Source: Halobacteriales archaeon QS_4_69_31
GTDB taxonomy: Archaea; Halobacteriota; Halobacteria; Halobacteriales; Haloarculaceae
NCBI GenBank assembly: GCA_003021655.1
Contig: PXRP01000021.1
Span: 48,305-111,431 of the forward strand
Reading direction: 5' to 3'
Length of the DNA stretch: 63,127 nucleotides
The notes below the pieces were generated by a model. That model worked only from the letters and a program-made list of their open reading frames with translations, was not told the origin of the DNA and did not search any database. The stretch's first letter is position 1; every line of letters starts with the position of its first letter. The translations under genes and the position numbers were made by a program. Shown here piece by piece: positions 43,101 to 52,750 of the stretch.

Positions 43101-43210
43101 CCGGGAGTCCGGGGTGTCGACGGGCCGGAAGCTGTCGGGGGCCGGCGGGTCGCCCCCGTGGTTCTCCGCTTCCCGCAGGGCTTTTGCCGGCGAACCCTCA
43201 GGCCCGGTCG

Positions 43211-44068
43211 ATGACGGCCAGTCACAACGAGAGCGGGACGTTCGACATCGGCGGCGACCTGACAGTCCACCGGCTCGGCTTCGGCGCGATGCGGCTGACG
43301 GGACCGGACATCCTCGGCCCGCCCGACGACGAGGAGCACGCGCGGCGGCTCGCCCGCCGGGCGGTCGAACTCGGCGTCGACTTCGTCGACACCGCCGACT
43401 CCTACGGCCCCGGAGTCAGCGAGCGGATCCTCGGCGAGACGTACGACGATGACGACGACGTCGTCGTCGCCTCGAAGGCCGGCCTGCTCCGGCATCGCGA
43501 CGGCGACTGGCCCTGCCACGGCGACCCGGGGTTCCTCCACAACCAGGTGCTCTGTAGCCTCGACCGACTCCGCGTCGAGACCATCGACCTCTACCAGTTC
43601 CACCGCCCGGACCCCGAGGTCCCCTTCGAGGACTCGGTCCACGCCTTCGCCGAGATGAAAGACGCCGGCCAGGTCCGCCACGTCGGCCTCTCGAACGTCA
43701 GCGTCGAGCAACTCGAAACTGCCCGCGACATCGTCGACATCGCGACGGTCCAGAACCGCTACAACGTCGGCAACCGCGACGAGGAACGCGTCCTAAAAGC
43801 CTGCGAGGAGCACGACGTCGGTTTCATCCCCTGGGGTCCGCTCTACACCGTCGACGACGAGGACGTCGCGCCGGTCCTCGACGACGTGGCCGCGGCCCAC
43901 GACGCGACCCGCCGGCAGGTCGCGCTCGCCTTCCTGCTGGCCCACTCCGAGGTCGTCCTGCCGATCCCTGGTACCTCCAGCATCGACCACCTCGAAGAGA
44001 ACGTCGCCGCCTCGGGGATCGACCTCCCGGAGGACGAACTCGCCCGCCTGCGGGAGATAGACGGGTAG
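43211..44068 (+). CDS. Aldo/keto reductase
   Basis: A 285-aa NAD(P)H-dependent carbonyl reductase of the (beta/alpha)8 AKR superfamily. Catalytic tetrad visible: D60 and Y65 in VDTADSYGPG, K89 in VASKAG, H131 in YQFHRPD. Other landmarks are RHVGLSNVSVEQL and the cofactor-binding end VVLPIPGTSSIDHLEENV. Substrate unknown. Starts at ATG 43211, after a repeat-rich spacer. Confidence 0.92.
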   Translation: MTASHNESGTFDIGGDLTVHRLGFGAMRLTGPDILGPPDDEEHARRLARRAVELGVDFVDTADSYGPGVSERILGETYDDDDDVVVASKAGLLRHRDGDWPCHGDPGFLHNQVLCSLDRLRVETIDLYQFHRPDPEVPFEDSVHAFAEMKDAGQVRHVGLSNVSVEQLETARDIVDIATVQNRYNVGNRDEERVLKACEEHDVGFIPWGPLYTVDDEDVAPVLDDVAAAHDATRRQVALAFLLAHSEVVLPIPGTSSIDHLEENVAASGIDLPEDELARLREIDG

Positions 44069-44225
44069 ACCGGGCGTCCTGTTTCCGGCCGACCGCGGGA
44101 AGCGCCTCGGTCCGTTGGGTGGCCGTCGAAGCGACGCGAGTCCGGGTCGGCGGCCGCTCCGGGCGGAGAGACCAGGGTCTGGTGGGGTGGAGTGTCGGGA
44201 AAACGTGTAGCGCGGTGCTACGCCG

Positions 44226-44420
44226 TTACTGTCGTGTGAGGTTCGTCGCGCGCGGGCCCTTCTCGGCCTGCTCGATGTCGAACTCGACTGCCTGCCCCTC
44301 TTCGAGGTCCGGACCGCCAACGTCCTCCATGTGGAAGAACACGTCGTCGTCCGCGTCGTCAGTCGAAATGAAACCGTATCCGCCGGTGTCGTTGAAGAAG
44401 TCAACTTCGCCTTCTGCCAT
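44226..44420 (-). CDS. cspA: Cold-shock protein, CspA family
   Basis: A 64-aa single cold-shock domain with both RNA-binding motifs: GGYGFIS (RNP1-like) and DVFFHMED (RNP2-like). It binds single-stranded nucleic acid and acts as an RNA chaperone. The TATA element GCTTATACG lies about 30 nt upstream. Confidence 0.95.
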   Translation of the reverse strand: MAEGEVDFFNDTGGYGFISTDDADDDVFFHMEDVGGPDLEEGQAVEFDIEQAEKGPRATNLTRQ

Positions 44421-44588
44421 AGCCTTTGTTCTGAGTGGCGGCCGACGTATAAGCCTTCCGAGAGAGACCGCAAGACGGCTACCGGCCGGTCTGTCCGGAC
44501 CCGGCGAGACGGCGAGGAGCGTGTCTCGCCCGAATCCCCGGGCGTGGCGGGGGTGACGTTTTTATCCGGGCAGGGACAACTGCGGGCC

Positions 44589-45341
44589 ATGAGTGAGTCC
44601 GGGGGGCCGCTGTACGTCGGTGTCGACTGGGCGGGCGGCGCCTGGGTGGCGGTCGCGTTCGGCCCGTCGGGGTTCGACCACGCCGAGGTGTTCTCCGAGG
44701 TCGGCGAACTGTGGGCCCGGTACGGGGACGCCGCCGAACGCGTACTCGTCGACGTGCCGATAGGTCTGCGGGAGGACGGGGAGGGGGAGCGACGCTGCGA
44801 CGAACTCGCCAGGGAGGTGCTGGGCGCCCAGAGCGGGTCGGTGGTCACGCCGCCGGTTCGCGAGGCGACGCGCAAGCGCCGGTATCCGGCGGCCGACCGG
44901 GTCAACGAACGCAAGACCGGCCGCGGACTCTCGAAACAGGCCTTCGCCGTGAGCGACGGGATCGCGGCCGTCGACGAACTCCTGGGGAACGTCCCGGAGG
45001 CCCGGAGCGCCTTCGCCGAGGCCCACGCCGAACTCTGCTTTCGCGCCTTCGCGGGCGACCCGCTGGGACGCTCGAAGACCTACGCCGGTGGCTACGCCGA
45101 GCGGATGCGGACACTGGCGGCCTACGACCGCGACGCGCCGCCGACGGTCCAGGCCGCTGCCGAGGCGACCGGCGACCGCGAGGTCCGCGTCGCTGACGTC
45201 CTCGACGCGACGGTGCTGGCCTACACCGCACGTCCCGGGCCGGGCGAACTGCGCTCGCTCCCGCCGGACCCGCCGACCGACCCTCAGGGACTCCCCATGC
45301 GGATCGTCTACCGGAGCGAGACGCCACTGGCCGGGGAGTGA
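44589..45341 (+). CDS. DUF429 family protein
   Basis: A 250-aa protein with the RNase-H-like start YVGVDWAGGAWVAVAFGP and the family blocks LVDVPIGLRE, RRCDELARE, SVVTPPVREA, LSKQAFAVSDGIAAVDELL and HAELCFRAFAGDPLG, ending with DVLDATVLAYTA. DUF429 is a predicted nuclease of the RNase-H fold; in haloarchaea it is sometimes near restriction-like genes, but not here. A TTTTTATCC box 29 nt before the ATG supports the start; a U-tract follows the gene. Confidence 0.88.
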   Translation: MSESGGPLYVGVDWAGGAWVAVAFGPSGFDHAEVFSEVGELWARYGDAAERVLVDVPIGLREDGEGERRCDELAREVLGAQSGSVVTPPVREATRKRRYPAADRVNERKTGRGLSKQAFAVSDGIAAVDELLGNVPEARSAFAEAHAELCFRAFAGDPLGRSKTYAGGYAERMRTLAAYDRDAPPTVQAAAEATGDREVRVADVLDATVLAYTARPGPGELRSLPPDPPTDPQGLPMRIVYRSETPLAGE

Positions 45342-45375
45342 CTGACCGCCCCTCGTGCCCGGGGCTGATCGACCG

Positions 45376-45381
45376 TTTTTT
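45376..45381 (+). terminator. U-tract terminator after the DUF429 gene
   Basis: TTTTTT, 35 nt after the stop at 45341, is a plausible archaeal oligo-U termination site. Confidence 0.45.
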
Positions 45382-45541
45382 CTGAAGGCTGAAGACCGGT
45401 TCCCATCTCTGGAAGGGTCGACCGCCGGCTTTCACGCTGGTCTCGGTGCTGTTCTCACCCGAGTCGCTGAACCAACCACCACCGTCCCACCACCCCACGT
45501 AGATATGTGTCGTTTTCAGCGTGGAGCCCTGCGGTCCGCGT

Positions 45542-46465
45542 ATGAGCAGACGGCCCGAGCGGATCGCGGGTGTCACGGACGTCGACTGTAGCGCGAAGAC
45601 AGTGCTGGTCACGGGGTCGACGAGCGGGATCGGCCGCGCGGCCGCGCTGGCGCTGGGCCGACTCGGCGCGGACGTCGTCGTCCACGGCCGGTCGGCGGCC
45701 GCGGGGCGGTCGGTCGTCGAGGAACTCTCCGGAATGGGCGTCGAGGCGACGTTCGTCGCGGCGGAGTTCGCCGACGTCGACGCGGTCCGGCGGCTCGCGG
45801 ACACGGTCCGCGCGGAGACCGAGGGACTCGACGCTCTCGTCAACAACGCCGGCGGCCTCTTCCGGCAGGGCGAACTCACCGACGTCGGCGTCGAGTACAC
45901 CTTCCACGTCAACCACCTCGCCCCGTACCTGCTGACGGCGGAGCTCCTCGGACACCTCCGCGAGGGCGCCCGTGTCGTCACCACCGCGTCCGAGGCCCAC
46001 CGGGGCGTCTCGCTGGACCTCGACAGGGTGACCGACGTCGCGAACCACTCCGGGACGTGGGCCTACGGGCACTCGAAGCTGGCGAACGTCCTCTTCGCGG
46101 CCGAACTCGCGCGCCGGCTCGACGCCGCCGGGCGCGAGGTCACCTCGAACAGCCTCCACCCCGGCGCCATCCCGGGGAGCGGGTTCAGCCGCTCTTTGCC
46201 CGGCCCGCTCCCGCGCGTCGTGCAGGCGCTTGACGCTCTCCCCGGGGTCACCTCCGTGGCCGACGGCGCCGCCGAGATACTGTTCCTGGCGGCGAGTCCC
46301 CGGACCGCGGACGTCTCCGGCCGGTACTTCGCCGACCGGCGCTCGACGACCCCGTCGAGTGCGGCCCGCGACCGCGCGGCCGCCCGGCGACTCTGGCGAG
46401 AAAGCGCGGCCATGCTCGACGTCGAGGTCCCGCTCGCGGCGGCCACGACCCCGTCACGCGGTTGA
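45542..46465 (+). CDS. Short-chain dehydrogenase/reductase
   Basis: A 307-aa SDR related to the retinol-dehydrogenase/WWOX-like group: VLVTGSTSGIGRAAALAL (22-38), NNAGG (101-105), catalytic S150 in TTASEAH, and Y175-x3-K179 in YGHSKLAN. The C-terminal half contains SLHPGAIPGSGFSR. Substrate unknown. The ATG at 45542 is the natural start. Confidence 0.9.
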   Translation: MSRRPERIAGVTDVDCSAKTVLVTGSTSGIGRAAALALGRLGADVVVHGRSAAAGRSVVEELSGMGVEATFVAAEFADVDAVRRLADTVRAETEGLDALVNNAGGLFRQGELTDVGVEYTFHVNHLAPYLLTAELLGHLREGARVVTTASEAHRGVSLDLDRVTDVANHSGTWAYGHSKLANVLFAAELARRLDAAGREVTSNSLHPGAIPGSGFSRSLPGPLPRVVQALDALPGVTSVADGAAEILFLAASPRTADVSGRYFADRRSTTPSSAARDRAAARRLWRESAAMLDVEVPLAAATTPSRG

Positions 46466-46611
46466 GCGGCGCCGCGCGTTCGCGCCATCGCGGGCGACCC
46501 GCTCCGTCACGGGGCGGCCGGGCGGCACCCGAACCCACCCCTCACGGCGCGTCGGCCGCCGCCCGGGACCATGTCATAATCGTTATTCGGGGGCCGCTCG
46601 AACCGCAGATA

Positions 46612-46971
46612 ATGACCGATACAGCCGATATCGAGGGGACATCACTCACCCAGCGGGTCGTGTTGCTCGGCCTGGCGGACCTGTCGGCCGGCGGCGAGGT
46701 ACCGGCCCACGCCGGCGAGATCAGGCGGGCCTGCACGGAGCGCCTCGACGCCGTCGAGGGCGACGTGCTCGGCACGCTCACCGAGGCGGAGGCCTCGCGG
46801 GCGCTCAACGAACTGGACGCCGCGGGCCTGCTGGCGGCGACGCGCGACGACACCTCGGTGACCGGCAAGGGCAGACCCCGCTACGACCTGGCCGTCGACC
46901 GCGAGGCGCTGCTCTCCGGACTCGGGGACGACGACCGCCTGACGGCCTTCGTCGAGCAGTTCACGGCCTGA
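46612..46971 (+). CDS. Winged-helix/HTH protein
   Basis: A 119-aa protein with a helical part (LTQRVVLLGLADLSAGGEVP), a predicted recognition segment (GTLTEAEASRALNELDAAGL) and a wing (TSVTGKGRPRYDLAVD), the order of a MarR-like winged helix. Probably a transcriptional regulator of unknown target. A CGTTATTCG element lies 30 nt upstream, and a T5 tract (46980-46984) follows the stop. Confidence 0.65.
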   Translation: MTDTADIEGTSLTQRVVLLGLADLSAGGEVPAHAGEIRRACTERLDAVEGDVLGTLTEAEASRALNELDAAGLLAATRDDTSVTGKGRPRYDLAVDREALLSGLGDDDRLTAFVEQFTA

Positions 46972-46979
46972 AACACCTC

Positions 46980-46984
46980 TTTTT
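46980..46984 (+). terminator. U-tract after the winged-helix gene
   Basis: TTTTT, 9 nt past the stop codon; a short oligo-U signal. Confidence 0.4.
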
Positions 46985-47030
46985 GCGGATCCGCTGGCCG
47001 GGGCGGCGGCCGCGCCGGTTCCCAGCCCGG

Positions 47031-47657
47031 CTACCGCACGAGATACGGGTCGTCGTCGGGGAGGAACCGCCCGAGGTCGGCCTCGCGGCGGTAGTCGCGG
47101 TCCAGCAGTGCCTCCAGGGCCGCGATCAGGTCGGCCTCGTCGTCGCCGGTCCACTCGGCGGGATCTTTGATAGGGAGGATGAGCCACCCGCTCCCGGGGA
47201 GTTCGGTCGCGTGGAGCGCGTCCATGTCGACGTCCCCGGGCGAGCGGGCGCTCGCGATGGCGAAGACGTGGCTGGTCGCCCGGGCGCCGACCGGCAACAG
47301 GACGTGGGCGGTGATCGCCCGCAACTCCGCGTCGAAGAATCGCTCCTGGTCGGCGTAATCCTCCTCGCTCGGGACGCCCTCCGGGACGCAGGTGTGCAGG
47401 TACGAGAAGTAGGTCCTGTCGACGACGGGGGGCGTGCCGGCCTCCGTCAGGAGGCCGCCGGCGACCAGCGCCCCCTGGAAGCGCTCGCTGGCTTCGAACT
47501 CCGTAAAGGGGATCCCCGAGTCGGCCCCGCCGTGGACGCGGGGGTGGTCACCGATGACGTGGAAGTGGGCGTTGGCGTCACCGAACCCCGGAACGAACGA
47601 CTCACAGGGGGGCGAAAAGCCGAAGGGGTTCGACTCCCGGGCGGTGATGTTCTTCAC
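47031..47657 (-). CDS. Uracil-DNA glycosylase superfamily protein
   Basis: A 208-aa protein: [21 protein letters not shown], then [19 protein letters not shown], which matches the first active-site loop region of the UDG superfamily as seen in haloarchaea; [13 protein letters not shown] and [18 protein letters not shown] follow. I use the GTG at 47657 ([12 protein letters not shown] being the conserved start). The usual UDG catalytic residues are only partly recognisable, so activity is not certain. Confidence 0.65.
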   Translation of the reverse strand: MKNITARESNPFGFSPPCESFVPGFGDANAHFHVIGDHPRVHGGADSGIPFTEFEASERFQGALVAGGLLTEAGTPPVVDRTYFSYLHTCVPEGVPSEEDYADQERFFDAELRAITAHVLLPVGARATSHVFAIASARSPGDVDMDALHATELPGSGWLILPIKDPAEWTGDDEADLIAALEALLDRDYRREADLGRFLPDDDPYLVR

Positions 47658-48028
47658 GGTCCGACGGAGGGGTCCATCACTCAAAAACGTCGCTGTTCGT
47701 CGATGCGCACGGGTCGTGCTGGCGGTTACCACCAGACCCAGTCCTCGTAGGTGCTGCCGGGGTCGTGGACGCTGACGCCGTACTCGGTACACTGTATCGG
47801 GACGAGCGCGCCGGAAAATTGGTCGAACGTTCGTCGCGGCGCCCGGATATCCCATTCCGAACATTGTTGATGACCGTCGGGGCGTGGGTGATGCCCGTCG
47901 TCGGGGTGTCCGGGGCACCGGGCAGGTGCCGTCGGCACCGCGACGGCACGTCGGGAAACGCTTTTTTCGGGGACCGACGATGTGTCGCCAATGGAACCAG
48001 GACAGCGACGACGCGCAAGAGGGCAGTC
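47658..48028. other. Intergenic region upstream of the carboxylase gene
   Basis: Holds the remnant at 47726-47831 and a T-rich element (CTTTTTT, about 47970) roughly 55-60 nt before the carboxylase ATG. Nothing else seen. Confidence 0.4.
47726..47831 (-). pseudogene. C-terminal remnant of an unknown protein
   Basis: The minus strand reads [20 protein letters not shown], then [13 protein letters not shown] and a stop at 47726-47728, with the ordered look of a genuine C-terminus. Upstream only AT-poor noise is seen in this frame. Family not recognised. Confidence 0.35.
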
Positions 48029-49579
48029 ATGACCCACGAGGACGACGTCGAGGACCTGCGCGAGCGCAAGGAACGCGCCCGCGAGGGCGGCGGCGCAAAG
48101 CGCATCGAGGCCCAACACGGGAAAGGCAAGATGACCGCGCGCGAGCGCATCGACTACTTCCTCGACGACGACACCTTCGTCGAAGTCGACCAGCTCCGCG
48201 AGCACCGCTCGACGAACTTCGAGATGGCCGACCGGCGGGTTCCCGGCGACGGCGTCGTCACGGGCTACGGAGAGGTGAACGGCCGCACGGTGTTCGTGTT
48301 CGCCCACGACTTCACCGTCTTCGGGGGGTCGCTCGGCGAGGAGTTCGCCGGCAAGGTCTGCAAGGTCATGGACAAGGCCATGGAGACCGGCGCGCCCATC
48401 GTCGGGCTGAACGACTCGGCGGGCGCGCGCATCCAGGAGGGGATCGACTCGCTGGCGGGCTATGCCGACATCTTCCACCGCAACCAGCTGGCCTCGGGCG
48501 TCGTCCCGCAGATATCGGCCATTATGGGCCCGTGTGCGGGCGGCGCGGTCTACTCGCCTGCGATCACCGACTTCGTCTTCATGGTCGAGGAGACCAGCCA
48601 CATGTTCATCACCGGGCCCGAGGTCATCGAGACGGTCACCGGCGAGGAGGTCACCTTCGACGAACTCGGCGGCGCCGACACCCACGCCACGGAGTCCGGC
48701 GTCGCCCACTTCACGCCCGCCGCGGAAAAGCGGGCCCTCGACGAGATCAGGTTCCTCCTCTCGTATCTCCCCGCGAACAACGCCGAGGACCCGCCCCGGG
48801 TCGGGCCCTGGGACGACCCCGGACGCCGCGACGAGGCCCTCCCGGAGGTGGTGCCCGAGGCGCCACAGCAACCCTACGACATGACCCGCGTCGTCGAGGG
48901 CGTCGTCGACGAGGACTCCTTCTTCGAGGTGGCGTCCCGCTACGCCCGGAACCTCGTCACCGGATTCGCCCGCCTGGACGGCCACTCGGTCGGCGTCGTC
49001 GGCAACCAGCCCCGCGTCAGCGCGGGCACCCTCGACATCGACGCCTCGCTGAAGGGGGCGCGGTTCGTCCGCTTCTGTGACGCCTTCAACATCCCCATCC
49101 TGACGTTCGTCGACGTGCCGGGGTTCATGCCCGGGAAAGACCAGGAGAAAGGCGGCATCATCAAACACGGCGCGAAACTCCTGTACGCCTACTCGGAGGC
49201 GACGGTGCCCCTGCTGACGGTCATCACGCGCAAGGCCTACGGCGGCGCCTACGACGTCATGGCCTCGAAACACGTCGGCGCCGACGTCAACTACGCTTGG
49301 CCGACCGCCGAGGTCGCCGTGATGGGTCCCGAGGGCGCGGTGAACATCCTCTACGACGACGAACTCGACGCCGCCGACCAGGTCGACCGGAAACGCCGGG
49401 AACTCATCGACGAGTACCGCGACGCCTTCGCCAACCCCTACATCGCCGCCGAACGGGGGTACGTCGATGACGTGGTCGAACCGCCCGAGACCCGCGCCCG
49501 ACTCGTCGAGGACCTCGACACCCTCGCGGGCAAACGCGTCGACCACCCCGACCGGAAACACGGAAACATCCCGCTGTGA
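48029..49579 (+). CDS. pccB: Acyl-CoA carboxylase, carboxyltransferase beta subunit
   Basis: The 516-aa enzyme transfers the carboxyl group from biotin to propionyl- or acetyl-CoA. Typical blocks: [77 protein letters not shown] (oxyanion hole glycines), and the C-terminal domain [20 protein letters not shown]. No biotin carboxylase or biotin carrier gene is nearby in the window. Start at 48029. Confidence 0.95.
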   Translation: MTHEDDVEDLRERKERAREGGGAKRIEAQHGKGKMTARERIDYFLDDDTFVEVDQLREHRSTNFEMADRRVPGDGVVTGYGEVNGRTVFVFAHDFTVFGGSLGEEFAGKVCKVMDKAMETGAPIVGLNDSAGARIQEGIDSLAGYADIFHRNQLASGVVPQISAIMGPCAGGAVYSPAITDFVFMVEETSHMFITGPEVIETVTGEEVTFDELGGADTHATESGVAHFTPAAEKRALDEIRFLLSYLPANNAEDPPRVGPWDDPGRRDEALPEVVPEAPQQPYDMTRVVEGVVDEDSFFEVASRYARNLVTGFARLDGHSVGVVGNQPRVSAGTLDIDASLKGARFVRFCDAFNIPILTFVDVPGFMPGKDQEKGGIIKHGAKLLYAYSEATVPLLTVITRKAYGGAYDVMASKHVGADVNYAWPTAEVAVMGPEGAVNILYDDELDAADQVDRKRRELIDEYRDAFANPYIAAERGYVDDVVEPPETRARLVEDLDTLAGKRVDHPDRKHGNIPL

Positions 49580-49619
49580 ACGGACCGGGTAGACGGCACT
49601 CGACCCTCCACTAACCGTC

Positions 49620-49973
49620 GAACGTGACGCCAAACGCTATGGTGGTTCACCGCCAGAAAGAGGTACGGAAGACGTTGCCTGGCGGTCAGCGGACATCATC
49701 ACCAACGACAAGGGTGAGCCACACGTCCTCTAGCAGAAGGTCACCGTCTACACGGCCGGCGTCACCGAGGAGTCCTCGGGGTATACGAAACCCGAGGTCC
49801 AACACACGCCGTTGCTGGCGTTCGCCTTCGTCTCTGAACCCTGGCGCGACCGCGTGCTGGGCTTTCTGACGAGCCACCGGCGCGGCGTCAACTTCGCCAC
49901 CGGCGTCGTCCTGCTGGGCATCTCGCTGTACTACCTGCTCTTTATCTTCGCAGTCGTCCCGGGCGTTCCCTGA
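49620..49973 (+). pseudogene. Membrane-protein pseudogene with an in-frame TAG
   Basis: The frame reads RSADIITNDKGEPHVL, then TAG at 49731-49733, then QKVTVYTAGVTEESSGYTKP, TPLLAFAFVSEPWRD, GVNFATGVVLLGISLYYLLF and IFAVVPGVP before TGA at 49971. One clear membrane helix is at the C-terminus. The family was not recognised. It is a decayed gene, or a readthrough case that is unlikely in this lineage. Confidence 0.5.
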
Positions 49974-50037
49974 CCCGGGTCGAGGCTCCCGGCAGTGCCG
50001 ACGTTTAAATCCGGAGCCGCAGCCAGCCCCGCCCACC

Positions 50038-50535
50038 GTGGGACACCGAGCGCTGGTCGCCGTCGAGGACGCGGACGGCCGATACAGCTGTTATCGCAGC
50101 CAGTGGGGCGGGCTCGCCGCGTTCGGGTCGGTCCCGCCGCCGGCCGTCGTCGCCGAGGCGACCGACCAGTCGCCGCTGGCCCGCGGCCTCGACGCGGCCG
50201 GCGTCTTGGAATCGCTGGACCGGCGCTCGGACGAGGCGCTTTTCGTCGACGCGGTTGCGGGTGGTGTGCGGACGTATCTCGTCTGTCGGCTCGGGGTCCC
50301 GACGGCCCGCGGGGACCCCTGCGGGGTCGGGCCGACCGCGCTCGTTCCCGTGACCGACCCCGCGACCGCACGGGAAATCGAGTGTGTCAACCGGACCCTG
50401 TCGGCGGTGCTGGGTGACGCGGTCGACGCCGGGCTGGTGACCGCCGAGGCTGCGGTCGCGTACCTCGGGACGGCGATGGCGGGACACCCCGACGTGACCG
50501 GAGAGACACTGTGGCTCCCGCCACCCTCGGAATAG
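50038..50535 (+). CDS. DUF6735 family protein
   Basis: A 165-aa protein starting with the GTG-initiated MGHRALVAVEDADGRYSCYRS QWGG-type N-terminus (first 20 shown as a landmark). Later blocks are ALFVDAVAGGVRTYLVC, GPTALVPVTDP and AYLGTAMAGHPDV. I associate this with the haloarchaeal DUF6735. The TTTAAA box at 50004-50009, 34 nt upstream, supports the start. Role unknown. Confidence 0.65.
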   Translation: MGHRALVAVEDADGRYSCYRSQWGGLAAFGSVPPPAVVAEATDQSPLARGLDAAGVLESLDRRSDEALFVDAVAGGVRTYLVCRLGVPTARGDPCGVGPTALVPVTDPATAREIECVNRTLSAVLGDAVDAGLVTAEAAVAYLGTAMAGHPDVTGETLWLPPPSE

Positions 50536-50592
50536 CGCCTCGGAGCGCCGGCGAGCGGGCAGTTTTTACACACTCGCGGGCAACACGGAGCC

Positions 50593-51345
50593 GTGACAGA
50601 CGCGGAGGCCACGCCCGGACTCGCGACGCTGACCAGGCCCGACCACGCGGCCGCGCGGGACCTCGTGGCGGCGGGGATCGACAGCGGCGCGCTCGTGACC
50701 GTCGTCGGGCGCTGTACGGTCGAGTACGAGGGCCGCGCCGCGAGCACGCTCGGCCCCGGCGAGCGCCACGTGATGCTCAAGCCCGACGGCGCGGCGCTGG
50801 TCCACACCGACGAGGGCCAGCAGCCGGTCAACTGGCAACCGCCCGACTGCGACCACGAGGCCACGCTGGCCGAGGACCGGCTGCTCGTCGAGAGCCACCG
50901 CGAGACGCCCGCGGAACACCTCCGGGTCCACTTCGAGTCGCTGCTCCACGTCGGCACCTACCCGCTGACGGACGAACGCGACCTCGCCCTGGAGGGGACC
51001 GAGGCCGACCTCCGCGAGCGGATCCTCAACGAGCCGGCGCTGGTCGAGTCGGGGTTCGTCCCGCTGGCGACCGAGCGCCAGACGCCCGCCGGCGCGGTCG
51101 ACCTCTTCGGCGAGGACCGCGACGAGCGGACAGTCGTCGTCGAACTCAAGCGCCGGCGGGCCGGCCCCGACGCAGTCGGACAGCTCGGTCGGTACGTCGA
51201 CGCGGTCGAGCGCGACCTCCACGCCGAAACCGAGGTCCGTGGCATCCTCGTGGCCCCGTCGGTCACCGACCGCGCCCGCCGCCTGCTCGCCGAGCGCGGC
51301 CTGGAGTTCGTCGCCCTCTCGCCGCCGGGCGGACGAGAGCGGTGA
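50593..51345 (+). CDS. nucS: Endonuclease NucS (EndoMS)
   Basis: A 250-aa mismatch-specific endonuclease in archaeal replication repair. The N-terminal DNA-binding half has LVTVVGRCTVEYEGRAAS and RHVMLKPDGAALVH; the C-terminal RecB-like nuclease half has the catalytic set D170 in AGAVDLFGED and E184-x-K186 in VVVELKRRRA. NucS cuts both strands at mismatches and works with the PCNA clamp. GTG start at 50593, with CAGTTTTTACAC about 30 nt upstream as the TATA-like element. Confidence 0.93.
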   Translation: MTDAEATPGLATLTRPDHAAARDLVAAGIDSGALVTVVGRCTVEYEGRAASTLGPGERHVMLKPDGAALVHTDEGQQPVNWQPPDCDHEATLAEDRLLVESHRETPAEHLRVHFESLLHVGTYPLTDERDLALEGTEADLRERILNEPALVESGFVPLATERQTPAGAVDLFGEDRDERTVVVELKRRRAGPDAVGQLGRYVDAVERDLHAETEVRGILVAPSVTDRARRLLAERGLEFVALSPPGGRER

Positions 51346-51351
51346 GACAGC

Positions 51352-51814
51352 GTGTTCCTGCTGTGGGCCGCGACGGCGCTGTTGATCACCCTCTCGTGGC
51401 TCGTGCCCGCGGTGCTCCCCGTCTTCGAGATCAGGAAGGCACTCTTCGAGACGACCGGGGTCTTGTTCTGGGACAACCCGTTCGAGGTCGTCCGGCTGGT
51501 CGGGGGGGCTCGCCGGCGGGGTCGTCACCGCTTTCGTCTCGCGGGGCCAGTGAGCCACCAGCTTCACAAACGCGCTCCGGGCGGCGGTCTACGCAGTCGT
51601 CGGGATGTACGCCCCGTTCGTCGCCGTCTTTCTGGGCCTCAGCCTGTTCCTGTGCGGCACCGCCTCGGTCATGGCGGCCGCGTACCAGCCGCTGTTTCTC
51701 GGAGTTTTCGTCGGGACCGTCACGGTCGTCGGCGCGTCGGTCGGGTCGCTGGTCGGCCACGCCCTCCGGACGCTCGTCTCGGAGGTCGGAAACGGCGGCG
51801 CCGAGACCGGCTGA
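51352..51814 (+). pseudogene. Membrane-protein pseudogene, frameshift in a G7 run
   Basis: GTG at 51352 opens MFLLWAATALLITLSWLVPA and continues FDNPFEVVRLVGG in one frame; at the seven-G run near 51505 the better continuation (LAGGVVTAFVSRGQ) shifts frame and is then cut by TGA at 51551-51553. The same frame continues with NALRAAVYAVVGMYAPFVAV and GASVGSLVGHALRTLV to a stop at 51812-51814. A homopolymer indel plus a stop disrupt a multi-helix membrane protein. Family not recognised. Confidence 0.6.
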
Positions 51815-51850
51815 CGCGACGACGGGGCCGACACCGCGGTCCGCGCCCGC

Positions 51851-52564
51851 TCAGTCGACGCCCCGACGGTTTCCGGATGCGGCCTCGACCTGTTCGGCGA
51901 GCCTGACGGTCGTCCGGGCACAGGTCGACAGACGGGCGGCGTCGAACGGGAGCTGTGCCACGTCGTAGCGGGCGTGCGAGCCCACGACTGCGAGCGTCCC
52001 GGGCGTCTCGACCTCGAGGAGTTCCGCCCTGAAGTCGGTCGTGAGAACGCTCTCGACGTCGCCGCCACCGTCGGTCAGGACGTACCGGCGGTCGGCGTCG
52101 GGCGCCTCGAACAGTACCTTCCCCGCCGGGTCGCCGTCCGTCGTGATTTCCAGTTCGAAGACGGCGGCGGGGTCGGTCGTCTCCAGAGCGGCTTCGACGC
52201 GGAGGGTCGCGAGCGGCGACCAGCCCCGCCGGACCGTCTCGGCGGTGATGGTCCGCCCGCGGGCCGTCGTCGTCAGCCGCGGTAGCGACAGCGGGTGGGC
52301 GGTCTCCGCTCGAAACCCAGCCCCGGCGCCCATCGTCGTCCAGAGAGTGCGCTGCCAGGCCAGCACGCCGACGACCCCGACGAGCCAGACGAGCGCGAGC
52401 GCGCCGTACCGGAGTCCGGCCACCGGGACCGCAGCCAGCGGCCCCGGCGCCGGCGGCGACGGGAGCGGGCCGACCGTCGGCGTCCGCTCCGCCATCCACC
52501 CCACGCCGGCGGTCCAGGCGAGCAGGAAGATCCGGTTGAGGCTGTTCAGTCCGAGCGGCGCCAT
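51851..52564 (-). CDS. Haloarchaeal membrane-anchored protein
   Basis: A 237-aa protein with two N-terminal hydrophobic stretches (about residues 5-30 and 45-70) and a soluble C-terminal domain (TTTARGRTITAETVRRGWSP, LATLRVEAALETTD, ELLEVETPGTLAVVGSHARY), all-beta in appearance. No signature motif recognised. It is convergent with the nucS-downstream pseudogene. Confidence 0.6.
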   Translation of the reverse strand: MAPLGLNSLNRIFLLAWTAGVGWMAERTPTVGPLPSPPAPGPLAAVPVAGLRYGALALVWLVGVVGVLAWQRTLWTTMGAGAGFRAETAHPLSLPRLTTTARGRTITAETVRRGWSPLATLRVEAALETTDPAAVFELEITTDGDPAGKVLFEAPDADRRYVLTDGGGDVESVLTTDFRAELLEVETPGTLAVVGSHARYDVAQLPFDAARLSTCARTTVRLAEQVEAASGNRRGVD

Positions 52565-52642
52565 AGCCTAGACACTCTCGTGGGGGTACAAGGGTGCTCC
52601 CTCTGTGACCGCCGTCGGATTTACGGAAGTACAAGAAGAAAG

Positions 52643-52667
52643 CCTCGCGCTTGAGCGCGGGGATGAA
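52643..52667 (+). repeat. Solo right-end-like hairpin left of the second TnpB element
   Basis: CCTCGCGCTTGAGCGCGGGG then ATGAA is a near copy (2 differences in 25 nt) of 54182-54206 at the right end of the second TnpB element, in the same orientation. A right-end scaffold motif to the left of the gene suggests a solo end from an older insertion, or a composite element. Confidence 0.7.
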
Positions 52668-52720
52668 TCCGAAGTGACATGCCCCAAACCACAACATTCA
52701 GACCATCTGTAATCCATACT

Positions 52721-52728
52721 TTTATACT
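52721..52728 (+). promoter_or_regulatory. TATA box of the second tnpB
   Basis: TTTATACT, 30 nt before the GTG at 52751; together they define a leaderless start and exclude the longer upstream frame. Confidence 0.6.
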
Positions 52729-52750
52729 ACTAGATACTATACTTCCGGGT

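Noticed and set aside
42914-43210. N-terminal extension of the aldo/keto reductase
   Set aside because: The open frame runs through GC-rich repeats and has no family similarity; the conserved start is at 43211.
52679-52750. Longer start (MPQTTTF...) for the second tnpB
   Set aside because: The TATA box at 52721 lies inside this extension; the GTG at 52751 is correctly spaced from it.
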